Below the pieces are notes generated by a model. That model ran no database searches. It was given only the letters and a program-made list of their open reading frames with translations, and had not been told where the DNA came from. Positions 55,966 to 64,000 of a DNA stretch of 64,000 nucleotides are shown here, in pieces; positions within the stretch are counted from its first letter, which is position 1, and each line of letters opens with the position of its first letter. Both the position numbers and the translations under genes were made by a program. The stretch is from an uncultured Bartonella sp. (GTDB lineage: Bacteria > Pseudomonadota > Alphaproteobacteria > Rhizobiales > Rhizobiaceae), in NCBI GenBank assembly GCA_945285915.1, contig CALYQL010000011.1, forward strand, positions 26,308 to 90,307, written 5' to 3'.

Positions 55966-57513
55966 TTAAGCTTCTTCATCTTTTGGAATATAACGCGGAA
56001 ATACTGGTTCTGGAGCTGGCAACTTAACACCTGCCACCATATGGTTATCTACCACATGATGCAACAAACGTTCATTTTCACTAATACCAAGCAAATCGAG
56101 TAATTTAGACGCCGATTGCGGCATAAAAGGACACAGCATGATGGCTGTTTTGCGCAACACTTCCACTGTTACATAGAGAACCGTAGAGAACCGTTCCATA
56201 TCGGTCTTCCGCAATGCCCATGGTTCTTCAGTTGCAAAATAGCGATTTGCATCGGCCACGACGGCAAAAATACCCGCTAATGCTAAATGTGGCGCCTGGC
56301 GATCCATCATCTCTTGCGCATTTTCCAACGCTTTATCACATTTGTTGAGTAGTTCTTCGTCCTGTGGCAAGAACTTTCCGTGTTCAGGAACCAAGCCATC
56401 GCAGTTTTTTGCAAGCATAGATAAGGACCTCTGCGCAAGATTGCCCAGATCATTTGCTAAATCGGCGTTTGTCCTATTTACAATAGCATCATGGCTGTAA
56501 CTACCATCTTGACCGAAGGGGACTTCACGCAAAAAGAAATAGCGCACTTGGTCTAGTCCGTAATGCTCAACCATGGTGAACGGGTCGATAACATTGCCGA
56601 CGGATTTCGACATTTTTTCACCGCGGTTTAATAAAAAGCCATGGGCAAAAACGCGCTTTGGCAATTCTATACCAGCAGACATCAAAAATGCTGGCCAGTA
56701 AATAGCGTGAAAACGAATAATATCTTTGCCGATAATATGGGCATTTGCTGGCCAAAAGCCTGCCTTTTCAGAATTTGAATCTGGAAAACCTGTGGCTGTC
56801 AGATAATTTGTTAAAGCATCAACCCAGACATACATAACATGCTTTGAATTACCAGGAACTGGAACACCCCAATTGAATGTTGTTCGCGATATTGATAAAT
56901 CTTTCAGACCTGATTTCACAAAGCTAATGATCTCATTGCGACGCTCATTTGGTCCAATAAAGTCCGGATTTTTTTCGTAAAATTCGAGTAGCCGCTCTTC
57001 ATAACGCGACAAACGAAAGAAATAGCTTTCCTCTTCATTCCATTCCACTGGCGAGCCAACTTCTGTCTCACGACGAATACCATCATCACAAACTTCTGTG
57101 TCGCTTTCATCGTAATAAGCTTCTTGCCTAACCGAATACCAACCGGCATAGCGATCGAGATAAATATCGCCATTGTCTTCCATTCTTTTCCAAATGGCTT
57201 GGCAGGCCTTCAGATGTCGCTCTTCTGTCGTTCTAATGAAATCATCATTAGAAACATTCAATACTTTGAGCATATTTTGAAAAACAGCACTGTTACGATC
57301 AGCAAGTTCCTGCGGCGTAAGCCCTTGCTTTTCCGCTGTTTGCTGCATTTTCAAACCATGTTCATCCGTACCGGAAAGAAAAAATACATTTTTTCCATTT
57401 GCACGCTGAAAACGTGCCATTGCATCCGTTGCAATAGCATTATACGCATGACCAATATGAGGATTACCATTTGGATAAAAGATTGGTGTCGTTATATAAA
57501 ATTTTTCACGCAT
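55966..57513 (-). CDS. metG: Methionyl-tRNA synthetase
   Basis: Class I synthetase charging tRNA-Met, 515 residues. The HIGH box is [12 protein letters not shown] (residues 13-24), the KMSKS loop is [12 protein letters not shown], and the catalytic domain includes [18 protein letters not shown]. There is no zinc-knuckle cysteine set and no C-terminal dimerisation domain, the short form common in alphaproteobacteria. Between holB and tatD as expected. Confidence 0.97.
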   Translation of the reverse strand: MREKFYITTPIFYPNGNPHIGHAYNAIATDAMARFQRANGKNVFFLSGTDEHGLKMQQTAEKQGLTPQELADRNSAVFQNMLKVLNVSNDDFIRTTEERHLKACQAIWKRMEDNGDIYLDRYAGWYSVRQEAYYDESDTEVCDDGIRRETEVGSPVEWNEEESYFFRLSRYEERLLEFYEKNPDFIGPNERRNEIISFVKSGLKDLSISRTTFNWGVPVPGNSKHVMYVWVDALTNYLTATGFPDSNSEKAGFWPANAHIIGKDIIRFHAIYWPAFLMSAGIELPKRVFAHGFLLNRGEKMSKSVGNVIDPFTMVEHYGLDQVRYFFLREVPFGQDGSYSHDAIVNRTNADLANDLGNLAQRSLSMLAKNCDGLVPEHGKFLPQDEELLNKCDKALENAQEMMDRQAPHLALAGIFAVVADANRYFATEEPWALRKTDMERFSTVLYVTVEVLRKTAIMLCPFMPQSASKLLDLLGISENERLLHHVVDNHMVAGVKLPAPEPVFPRYIPKDEEA

Positions 57514-57595
57514 ATCATGCCCGTTTTTAAATTGTCAGCTTTTGAATTTGGAATAACGCGAGTTAACGCACTTGTCACGGAAAATCCGTATTTTA

Positions 57596-58627
57596 TCAAG
57601 GTCTGTTTATCACTTTATGACATTTGTAAAGCACGTTGATAATGAATTGCTTTTTATCAAGATTAAAAGATTCTGTTTGTCCTATCTCACGGGAAACTTC
57701 ATTCCATAATTCAGAATATTCTTTAGCCGAATGAATATTTCCAGCAAACGCAAATTGTTTTGCTTTATCAGCCAGAATACCGAGTAAATTTTCGCAAAAT
57801 TGCTGAAATTGTATAACAGCCTCCCTGCCCGACAAAGCTTGAGCCACCGATTGAGCTTTTACACTATCGAATGATGGTTGAGCAAAAATTTCCTGTTGGG
57901 TACGAATAATTTCCATACCACCATAGCAGAGTAAAAGGACTGCCTTTCTGACACTACCGCTAGACTCAGCTATTATTGCGTCCAATTCGGCTGCGGGCGG
58001 TAGCTGATTTGCCAATACATGGTTTAATGCGGAATGCATATCGCTATATTCAAGTGCGCGAAATTCAACTGAATGACAACGGGAACGGATTGTCGGCAAT
58101 AGACGACCTGAAAAATGCGATATCAGAATAAACAAGGTTTTTTCTGGTGGCTCTTCCAATGTTTTGAGAATACCGTTTGCCGCCGCCCTGTTCATATCGT
58201 CAGCGGCGTCAACAATCACCACACGCCATCCACCATCATAGGATGTTTGCCCGAGAAAACGATTGATTTCCCGCACGTCGTCAACCGTTATGCCGGTGGC
58301 AAAACGTTCTGTTTTTGCATCATAACGTCTGGTTAAATGGAGAACTGCTGGATGACTTGCCTGTGCTATTTGTCGCCAGATCGGTGTTTCTTCATCAGGT
58401 GTTATAAAACCATCCGGACTATCGGTAATAATGTTCCATGCAAGTTGAAAAGCCAATGTTGCTTTCCCTATGCCTTGGGGGCCTTCAAACAGCAACGCAT
58501 GATGAAGCCTGCCCTCTTCTCTCATACGTTTTATCGAGTCGATTATTTTTTTATGACCATAGAGCTGATTATTTTGCGAAGGACGAATTATGCCATCAAT
58601 ATCATCATATTGTTTCGGCGTTTCCAT
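57596..58627 (-). CDS. holB: DNA polymerase III delta-prime subunit
   Basis: Clamp-loader subunit, 343 residues, AAA+ fold. Walker A is GPQGIGKAT (49-57); VVIVDAADDMNRAAANGILKTLEEPPEKTLF (split) contains the Walker B-like and sensor regions; RSRCHSVEF is the SRC arginine-finger motif. The cysteine zinc set seen in E. coli is absent. Its 5' end overlaps the frame that a full-length tmk would use. Confidence 0.93.
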   Translation of the reverse strand: METPKQYDDIDGIIRPSQNNQLYGHKKIIDSIKRMREEGRLHHALLFEGPQGIGKATLAFQLAWNIITDSPDGFITPDEETPIWRQIAQASHPAVLHLTRRYDAKTERFATGITVDDVREINRFLGQTSYDGGWRVVIVDAADDMNRAAANGILKTLEEPPEKTLFILISHFSGRLLPTIRSRCHSVEFRALEYSDMHSALNHVLANQLPPAAELDAIIAESSGSVRKAVLLLCYGGMEIIRTQQEIFAQPSFDSVKAQSVAQALSGREAVIQFQQFCENLLGILADKAKQFAFAGNIHSAKEYSELWNEVSREIGQTESFNLDKKQFIINVLYKCHKVINRP

Positions 58628-58684
58628 GTTTACTCGTATTTCCGTTATTTAAAAATTCATCGCAAATTTTAGTGATTTCTTGGG

Positions 58685-59251
58685 TTATATCATTAATAAT
58701 CTTTTAGACTCGCTCCTCGCTATAGTTAAAAAGGCTGTCCGTCTTTGTTCCTGAATATCAATCGTATCTTTCTCAAAACGATCAACGATTGACAAGGTAG
58801 CTCTACGTTTTTCTGCCCGTTGCATTCCTATTTTAGCTGGAAGATCCAAGATGAATGTAAGATCTGGTTTACAATCTAAAATCGCTGTTTTTTCCAACAA
58901 GGAAATATAATTTTCCGAATCTGAAAAACCATTACCCTGATAAACTCGCGTTGAATCAATATACCTGTCACAAAGCACGATTTTTCCAGCTTTGAGCGCA
59001 GGGGCAATAAGCTCTGAAACATGATCCGCCCTCGCCCCAGCAAATAACACCGATTCTATAATGGCACCGTATTTCTCAGCATAGCCAGAAAGAAGAACAT
59101 AGCGAACTGCTTCGCTGCCGGCTGTTCCTCCAGGTTCACGTGTTACTATAACTTCATAATCTTTTTTACGAAGATATTCTGCTAAGGCATTGATTTGGGT
59201 AGACTTCCCTGCCCCTTCTCCACCTTCAAATGTTATGAAACAACCGTGCAA
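58685..59251 (-). CDS. tmk: Thymidylate kinase, 3' end apparently frameshifted
   Basis: Tmk phosphorylates dTMP to dTDP and is essential. The P-loop FEGGEGAGKST (8-18), TREPGGTAGSE, the DRY motif LCDRYIDSTRVYQG and lid RAEKR are intact. The frame stops at 188 residues (KRLLMI), about 25 short of the usual 210-215. In the -1 frame, from ATT at 58700 or so, the DNA reads INDITQEITKICDEFLNN and on to a TGA at 58605-58607, overlapping holB by 23 bases; that would make 215 residues and restore the usual tmk/holB overlap. So one base seems missing near 58695-58705. The start is TTG at 59251 with AAAGG upstream. Confidence 0.9.
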   Translation of the reverse strand: MHGCFITFEGGEGAGKSTQINALAEYLRKKDYEVIVTREPGGTAGSEAVRYVLLSGYAEKYGAIIESVLFAGARADHVSELIAPALKAGKIVLCDRYIDSTRVYQGNGFSDSENYISLLEKTAILDCKPDLTFILDLPAKIGMQRAEKRRATLSIVDRFEKDTIDIQEQRRTAFLTIARSESKRLLMI

Positions 59252-59277
59252 AGTCCGACCTTTTATTTATTCATCAG

Positions 59278-60444
59278 TTAACGAAAATAATGACGCAATC
59301 TTCCAACTGTAAGCTCATAAAGCGCGTCTTTAGTTTTTCCTGTTAATCCCGTTTCTTCAACATTCTCAGCAGTAAATACAGGGCTTTCAATCAGTAAGCT
59401 TTTGTCGAAGTAGATCTTTAAAGTTCCGACGGCTACCCCTTCTTTCACCGGTGCATTCAATGGTCCTTGATAAACTATTTTCGCACGTATCATAGTATTT
59501 TTTTGCTGATAAAGCATGATACCTACTGGTTCTTTAACAATAAGTGGAACCTTTGATTTTTCTCCGCCAAACACACGCGCGTAACCGACAGTCTGTTCTT
59601 TATCAAAAACCAATTTTCTTGAAAAAGATGAATAGCCCCAGTCGAGTAAGCGGATAGCCTCTGCTGTTCTTTCCTTGTCGCTTTTCGTCCCATTCATAAC
59701 CAAGAATAATTGCCTGTTATTCCTGTTAACAGTTATCGCGGTAGAAAAACCAGACTTTTCGCTATACGCATTAACAAGACCATCTGAACCTTTATACAAC
59801 GTTAAAAACGGGTTTTTGTTTCGTTGTGTAATTTTATTCCAGGTAATTTCAGGCTCTTTGTAAAGCTGAAACAAATGTGGGTAATTTGCCGCCAAATGCT
59901 GCGACAGTTTCGCGATATCTTTTGCAGTTGTATACTGTCCTTCTTGCGGCAAGCCTGTTGCATTAACAAAATGAGTATTTAACAACCCCAACTCGACTGC
60001 GCGTGAATTCATTAACTTTGCAAATTCACTTTCACTACCCGCGATACCTTCAGCTAAAGTTATTGCTGCGTCATTGCCATTTGCGATAATCATGCCACGC
60101 AAAAGATCTAAAACACTAACTTCCTTATTAACCGCTGCAAACATCGTAGACGTACGTGACGGCGCGCCGCCAGTTTTCCAAGCAAAGGTACTTACTTTAA
60201 ACGTTTGAGTTGGCGTCAGTTTTCCTGTTGCTAACAAGTGAAATACAACTTCCGCTGTCATCAATTTTGTTAAAGATGCCGGTTCAAAGCGCGCGGAACT
60301 GTCTTTTTCAAAAAGAATTGCCCCTGTTTCACCATCAATCATAATCGCTTGCGTGGCTGGCGTTTGATATTCTTGCGCCAATACGGGTGTCACAACAAAT
60401 GCTATTAGAAGCATAGTCAGAAAACGGATAGCTGTGATGCGCAT
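59278..60444 (-). CDS. D-alanyl-D-alanine carboxypeptidase, S11 family
   Basis: Periplasmic low-molecular-mass penicillin-binding protein trimming the terminal D-Ala of peptidoglycan stems. The 388-residue product has a signal peptide (FLTMLLIAFVVTPVLA), the SxxK box Ser57-Lys60 (EPASLTKLM), and a C-terminal PBP5-like domain from about 275. The second motif, usually S-G-N, reads N-G-N (121-123), and the third, usually KTG, reads KSG (EKSGFSTAI). It lies between rlpA and tmk, a conserved place. Confidence 0.92.
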   Translation of the reverse strand: MRITAIRFLTMLLIAFVVTPVLAQEYQTPATQAIMIDGETGAILFEKDSSARFEPASLTKLMTAEVVFHLLATGKLTPTQTFKVSTFAWKTGGAPSRTSTMFAAVNKEVSVLDLLRGMIIANGNDAAITLAEGIAGSESEFAKLMNSRAVELGLLNTHFVNATGLPQEGQYTTAKDIAKLSQHLAANYPHLFQLYKEPEITWNKITQRNKNPFLTLYKGSDGLVNAYSEKSGFSTAITVNRNNRQLFLVMNGTKSDKERTAEAIRLLDWGYSSFSRKLVFDKEQTVGYARVFGGEKSKVPLIVKEPVGIMLYQQKNTMIRAKIVYQGPLNAPVKEGVAVGTLKIYFDKSLLIESPVFTAENVEETGLTGKTKDALYELTVGRLRHYFR

Positions 60445-60505
60445 GATTTATCTCCGTGGCAGGGAGTTATCACCATATACAGCCAAGGCATATAAGTGGT
60501 TTTAT

Positions 60506-61606
60506 TTATCTATTTTCAGTTGCAAAAGCGTTATTAACGCCAGTGTTCCATGCAAGTTCAAGCGAATGTGTTGCACTATTTGTATTATTGAATGAGACTG
60601 TCTTCTGCGAAGAATCCACACTCTTCACAGCATTATCATTATTTTTTTCTACTTTTTGCTGCGATTTTGCTTGATTTGAATCTGTTGTCTTCGCTGTTTT
60701 GTCTAAAGATTCATCAAAAGCATGGTTTGCCTTTGGTTGTTCTTTTTCTTCAGCAAATGCAACCCATTGTTGTTCTTTTGGCTTTTCCGTAACAACTGGA
60801 CCAACTTTTGGTAATTTAGGCAGATTTGCAATCGTTTGTGGTGTGGCTAATTCATCAAACGGAATAGTATTCATATCCGCATTGGCATTCATCGGTTGAG
60901 TAGTAGATGATTGCGCATTATCGAGTTTTACACCGGACATTGCCAACAATGTATCGGATGTGATGTTGCCCGGCCTATAGGATGCTACCAAATAATCATT
61001 GTCATTTTTATCGATTGGTGCTCTGCCGACATACTCTATTTTTACAGTTGCTAATCCATCGTCCTTATAGTCCAGCATCGTAGCCGCCTGTTTGGACAAA
61101 TCAATAACGCGGTTGGCAACATGCGGACCACGGTCATTAACGCGGACAATAATAGAAGAACCGTTTTCCATATTGGTAACACGTGCATAACTTGGAAGTG
61201 GCATTGTTGGATGGGCAGCAGTTAGACCGCTCATATCATAAACTTCACCATTAGCAGTGAGGCGGCCGTTAAATTCAGCGCCATACCATGAAGCTTTGCC
61301 AACTTTTTCATACACTTTTTCGGCAGCGCCAAATACTGGCATACCCTCAACATGATAAGCTTTTGTCATTGATTTTGATATTTTTGGCTTTGAAGCTTTA
61401 TTCTTTGACGCCTGAACTGGTTTTTGACTAGGCACGGCAGTATGAACCTCAGCCTGTTCAGCATTTAGCTTATTGGTTGAAACGCTTGAAACAGTTTTCG
61501 TATTGCTTGCACAACCAGCAAGCAAAATAGATGAAAGCGAGAAGATAATTCCGCAAAAAAGTGTAGACTTTTTAGTTCCGAAATTTTCTTTGATACCTGA
61601 TGACAT
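60506..61606 (-). CDS. rlpA: RlpA-like lipoprotein (septal lytic transglycosylase family)
   Basis: 366-residue lipoprotein with signal and lipobox ILLAGC. A double-psi beta-barrel domain sits at about 100-190: GKASWYGAEFNGRLTANGE, LTAAHPTMPLPSYARVTN, and VRVNDRGPHVANRVIDLSK with the catalytic Asp region. The C-terminal half is low complexity, rich in Lys, Gln, Asn and Ser, and has no recognisable SPOR domain, which full RlpA uses to find denuded septal glycan. First gene of the rlpA-dac-tmk-holB-metG-tatD run. A triple TTAA array lies about 120-145 bases upstream. Confidence 0.88.
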   Translation of the reverse strand: MSSGIKENFGTKKSTLFCGIIFSLSSILLAGCASNTKTVSSVSTNKLNAEQAEVHTAVPSQKPVQASKNKASKPKISKSMTKAYHVEGMPVFGAAEKVYEKVGKASWYGAEFNGRLTANGEVYDMSGLTAAHPTMPLPSYARVTNMENGSSIIVRVNDRGPHVANRVIDLSKQAATMLDYKDDGLATVKIEYVGRAPIDKNDNDYLVASYRPGNITSDTLLAMSGVKLDNAQSSTTQPMNANADMNTIPFDELATPQTIANLPKLPKVGPVVTEKPKEQQWVAFAEEKEQPKANHAFDESLDKTAKTTDSNQAKSQQKVEKNNDNAVKSVDSSQKTVSFNNTNSATHSLELAWNTGVNNAFATENR

Positions 61607-61726
61607 CTGTTAATCCGTTCAATCTTCTTCCACCAGAAACCAATCCAGTGACTTAACCGGTTCTTTTGCATGCATCGAAAAATGCATGAGCCTCTGAACC
61701 CGATCATGTGTTGAGACGGCGCATCA

Positions 61727-61752
61727 TTAACACAACATTAATAAATGTTTAA
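61727..61752. promoter_or_regulatory. Two overlapping CtrA-type boxes upstream of rlpA
   Basis: TTAA at 61727, 61738 and 61749, each separated by exactly seven bases: TTAA-CACAACA-TTAA-TAAATGT-TTAA. Each adjacent pair is the full CtrA consensus TTAA-N7-TTAA. The array lies 121-146 bases before the rlpA ATG. Twelve fixed positions make this unlikely by chance in intergenic DNA of this composition. Confidence 0.6.
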
Positions 61753-61807
61753 GATTCGTTTACGATATCCAATCACATTTCTTTAAATATCGTTAACAAC
61801 GGGAGGA

Positions 61808-61826
61808 TTAAGAAATAACTTCTTAA
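61808..61826. repeat. Inverted repeat TTAAGAA-N5-TTCTTAA
   Basis: Perfect seven-base arms around five bases, about 205 bases before rlpA. Suits a dimeric regulator or a weak hairpin; unassigned. Confidence 0.4.
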
Positions 61827-61974
61827 CAAAATGTCGTTTGAATTTTGCAACAATATCAGCAGAAAAGCATACGAAAGCGGTTGTTTTAGCCGAAACAATG
61901 CCCGTCAAAACAGCTGAAAAGCTGCTCTCGAGCAATGAAATACGAAAAACAAACAATATCTGGGAAAAATAAAG

Positions 61975-62050
61975 TGGTGAGCGCGCAGGGATTCGAACCC
62001 TGGACCTACTGATTAAAAGTCAGTTGCTCTACCGGCTGAGCTACGCGCTC
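61975..62050 (-). tRNA. tRNA-Lys (anticodon TTT)
   Basis: Minus-strand cloverleaf: acceptor GAGCGCG/CGCGCTC, D-arm GCTC/GAGC, anticodon stem ACTGA/TCAGT with loop CTTTTAA giving anticodon TTT, T-arm CAGGG/CCCTG with TTCGAAT loop, discriminator A and encoded CCA at 61975-61977. Confidence 0.97.
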
Positions 62051-62523
62051 TCCTTAAACAGGTCTTGCCTGTGGAAAGTGGGCGGAACATACGTTTGACT
62101 TCGCTTCAGGTCAACACCTTTTGTGAAAAAAAATACAGTTATTTGAAAAATAATTATAAGAACAGGCAAAACTGTTGAAAAAATTGGCGATTGTTTACGT
62201 TATTGGGTGAATTTTAGCTGTTAATCCAGTCGGTGTTACACATCCAATTTCAGTATGACGAAGTCGATTCTGCTTTTAATTTTTTCTAATTGGATTGCTT
62301 AAGTATCGCCAACATTGGTGACACCATCTTCCTTCGCTTTAAAATCATCCGTTGTCGGTATTTATTTCATTTAAATTTATTGGGTAAAAATTCTGTGCGA
62401 ATGCTCGACTGACTTTTGGCTCTTTTCGTTTCAGTATTTAATTAACATAGTTTTTCTTGAAAATGCCTCTTAAATAGGTTTACAACCCAGCACTTATTAC
62501 CCGAATCTTGTTAGGAGCTTAAA
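62051..62523 (+). other. Gene-free region between tRNA-Lys and gpt
   Basis: 473 bases with no coding frame of interest and no recognised RNA. It must carry the promoters of tRNA-Lys (leftward) and gpt (rightward); gpt has a clear ribosome site TAGGAGC eight bases before its ATG. Confidence 0.5.
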
Positions 62524-63021
62524 ATGTCGCTTCCCGATAAAGCCTTTCCTGTTAGCTGGGACCAGTTTCATCGTGACGCGCGAGCATTGGCTTGGCGTAT
62601 TGCTGATCAGAAAAAAGAATGGCGCTCTATGGTTGCCATAACCCGCGGTGGATTAGTTCCTGCCGCCATCATTTGTCGTGAGCTTGGCATTAGAATGATT
62701 GAAACGGTATGTATCGCTTCATATCATGATTATAGAAACCAATCAGAGATGGAAGTTCTGAAAGGTATAAGTGACAGCGTCAAGGAAAATGGTGGCGAAG
62801 GGGTTTTGGTTGTCGATGATCTGACCGACACAGGCAAAACAGCCAAGATTGTTCGTGAAATGATTCCAAATGCGCATTTTGCAACCGTTTATGCCAAACC
62901 GAAAGGTCGTGCTTTGGTCGATACATTTGTCACTGAAGTAAGCCAAGATACATGGATCTATTTCCCATGGGATATGGGTTATACTTTTCAGAAGCCTATT
63001 GCGGATTCACACGCTGGCTAA
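62524..63021 (+). CDS. gpt: Xanthine phosphoribosyltransferase
   Basis: Gpt salvages xanthine and guanine by transfer of ribose 5-phosphate from PRPP. The 165-residue protein has the PRPP-binding loop [17 protein letters not shown], a [18 protein letters not shown] opening strand, and the ending [17 protein letters not shown] typical of the XGPRT branch. A terminator follows. Confidence 0.94.
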   Translation: MSLPDKAFPVSWDQFHRDARALAWRIADQKKEWRSMVAITRGGLVPAAIICRELGIRMIETVCIASYHDYRNQSEMEVLKGISDSVKENGGEGVLVVDDLTDTGKTAKIVREMIPNAHFATVYAKPKGRALVDTFVTEVSQDTWIYFPWDMGYTFQKPIADSHAG

Positions 63022-63075
63022 ACTTGCAAAGCATCACGTCAATAGCATCAAATATGTTATGTTGATGACAACTTA

Positions 63076-63116
63076 AAAAGGGAACACCCAGGATAATAGG
63101 TGTTCCCTTTTATTTT
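63076..63116 (+). terminator. Rho-independent terminator after gpt
   Basis: GGGAACACC (63080-63088) pairs with GGTGTTCCC (63099-63107), followed by TTTTATTTTT. Confidence 0.92.
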
Positions 63117-63447
63117 TGGTGCGCATAATCCCACCTTATTTAATTCAATAAAACAATTGCTTCTTTGTGAATTATATAAAGTCGCTCATTTGATTATGCA
63201 TCAAAGTTAGTTATTGCCACGTGCCCGCACTATGACGACCAATCTACCATCATAACCAATATGACAGGCAATCGCGCTCAAATTACAGACATTATTTTTT
63301 ATTTTTCCGATTAATTATTATTTCCTTCATAGAATTAGTACTTCCATTATGGAAATTGCATCGGATCAATTTTCGCAATTGCATATTTGCCTGCAAAAAC
63401 GATAGGCAATCGGTAATATTCAGAAAAACTATATAATTTTAGGCAAC
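63117..63447. other. Gene-free region between gpt and ialB
   Basis: About 330 AT-rich bases between two terminators of convergent genes. No coding frame or structured RNA recognised. Confidence 0.5.
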
Positions 63448-63473
63448 AAAAAAGGCTCGCAAAGAGCCTTTTT
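63448..63473 (-). terminator. Rho-independent terminator after ialB
   Basis: AAAAAAGGCTC / GAGCCTTTTT stem with a short GCAAA loop between; on the minus strand it follows the ialB-like stop by 27 bases and ends in a T-run. Confidence 0.88.
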
Positions 63474-63500
63474 AAAAATTCTTCATCGATAAAGTCGTTA

Positions 63501-64000
63501 TTAATTACCTGACTTCGCTTTTTCCTGCTCAGCGCGCATACGATCTTCGATCTCTTTTTGCTTAGCTTGAACAGCCTTTTGAAGTTTCATTTGTTCTGCT
63601 TCAAAGTCTTTTTCCTGCATACCAGGACCTGTGTAAGCAGCCTTGAAGCCATCAAGTGAAATTTCTACAGGATTTGGCGTACCACGGAAATTGATTGTTG
63701 TAACAACCAATTTCTGACCGCTCTTCATTGCATTGATAAACTTATCATCAAATGCGTCATTAGCTATACAGCTAGGACCGTTACAAATAACGTAAGGAAT
63801 CTTCTTTACAGGGCCATCACCAACCTGAATGTGGACACCTTCGGGGATGAAACGACCAGTTGGCACTTGAATGCCGATGCGCTTTTCGTTCTGTTTCCCT
63901 TTAACTTCCACCAAGTTAACCGCCGTAAGTGGTTGGCCGGTATTAGAAACAACGGTATTCATTGTGTTACAAACATCAACATCCTGTTGCTTGCTGCAAA
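63501..64000 (-). CDS. Invasion-associated locus B (IalB) family protein, 5' end outside window
   Basis: The frame continues past base 64000; visible residues begin ...CSKQQDVDVCNTMNTVVSN and end with a charged helix (EDRMRAEQEKAKSGN). The IalB family core is present: IGIQVPTGRFIPEGVHIQVG, VICNGPSCIANDAFDDKFINAMKSG with a cysteine pair, and GFKAAYTG. IalB of Bartonella bacilliformis is an outer-membrane or periplasmic protein tied to erythrocyte entry, but relatives occur in harmless Hyphomicrobiales, so pathogenicity is not implied. The signal peptide lies outside the window. Confidence 0.88.
   Translation of the reverse strand, partial: CSKQQDVDVCNTMNTVVSNTGQPLTAVNLVEVKGKQNEKRIGIQVPTGRFIPEGVHIQVGDGPVKKIPYVICNGPSCIANDAFDDKFINAMKSGQKLVVTTINFRGTPNPVEISLDGFKAAYTGPGMQEKDFEAEQMKLQKAVQAKQKEIEDRMRAEQEKAKSGN

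Larger units (their letters stand above)
61607..61974 (-). promoter_or_regulatory. rlpA upstream region
   Basis: 368 bases without a gene between rlpA and tRNA-Lys. It holds the triple TTAA array (61727-61752) and a perfect inverted repeat TTAAGAA-N5-TTCTTAA at 61808-61826, both listed or noted separately. Confidence 0.5.

Overview
The window is a low-GC (roughly 40% by eye) stretch of the chromosome of an alphaproteobacterium in the order Hyphomicrobiales (Rhizobiales), most like the Brucellaceae/Bartonellaceae. The evidence is gene content and order: ribH-nusB; plsX-fabH-ihfA-merR; cpdR next to an N-formylglutamate amidohydrolase and hisN; the acpXL/fabF/adh/lpxXL cluster for the very-long-chain acyl group of lipid A; a giant growth-pole-ring type coiled-coil protein; rlpA-dac-tmk-holB-metG-tatD; and an IalB family protein. 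Presence of gltBD, nirK and cobalamin genes suggests a less reduced, perhaps insect-gut or environmental relative of Bartonella rather than a blood-borne one; that placement is inference.

Layout. 1-6.7 kb: end of ribH, nusB, a BamE-type lipoprotein, then the lipid/nucleoid run DUF177-plsX-fabH-ihfA-merR and a DUF3422 membrane protein. 6.9-11.3 kb: tRNA-Val, cpdR, FGase, hisN, an odd alpha/beta hydrolase, and an hsp20 gene with a heat-shock type promoter and a ROSE-like leader. 11.7-20.8 kb: glutamate synthase gltB-gltD, tRNA-Pro, a very AT-rich control region, a solitary copper nitrite reductase nirK and a small cytochrome c. 21-31.7 kb: Fe-S carrier, mazG, galE, a nonsense-broken mop gene, then the leftward lipid A VLCFA operon acpXL-fabF2XL-fabF1XL-adh-lpxXL, and maeB with an SDR gene. 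32-35.6 kb: an Mla-type phospholipid ABC transporter (mlaE-mlaF-mlaD-lipoprotein). 35.6-43.9 kb: the 1676-residue polar coiled-coil protein, a [2Fe-2S] ferredoxin, a DUF922 protease-like protein, folP-folK, and a lipoprotein. 43.9-49.3 kb: part of the aerobic cobalamin pathway (cobJ fused to a CbiG-like part, cobI, cobH, cobG, and divergent cobL). 49.4-53.8 kb: hfq-hflX, gamma-carbonic anhydrase-like, SLC10A7/YfeH-like transporter, TPR-methyltransferase. 54.4-61.6 kb: leftward operon rlpA-dac-tmk-holB-metG-tatD-MBL. 62-64 kb: tRNA-Lys, gpt and the 3' part of an ialB gene.

Most of the window is conserved housekeeping DNA; I see no prophage, insertion sequence, CRISPR array or defence island, and no clearly new multi-gene system. 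The items most worth following are: a probable 3'-end frameshift in tmk; the nonsense codon in mop; a 12-copy 22-residue repeat in the polar coiled-coil protein; a ketosynthase partner that has lost its catalytic residues and looks like a chain-length factor; the CbiG-CobJ fusion in an oxygen-dependent pathway; three TTAA half-sites in perfect 7-nt spacing upstream of rlpA; the hsp20 leader; and a possible terminator-ended small RNA near 54.3 kb.
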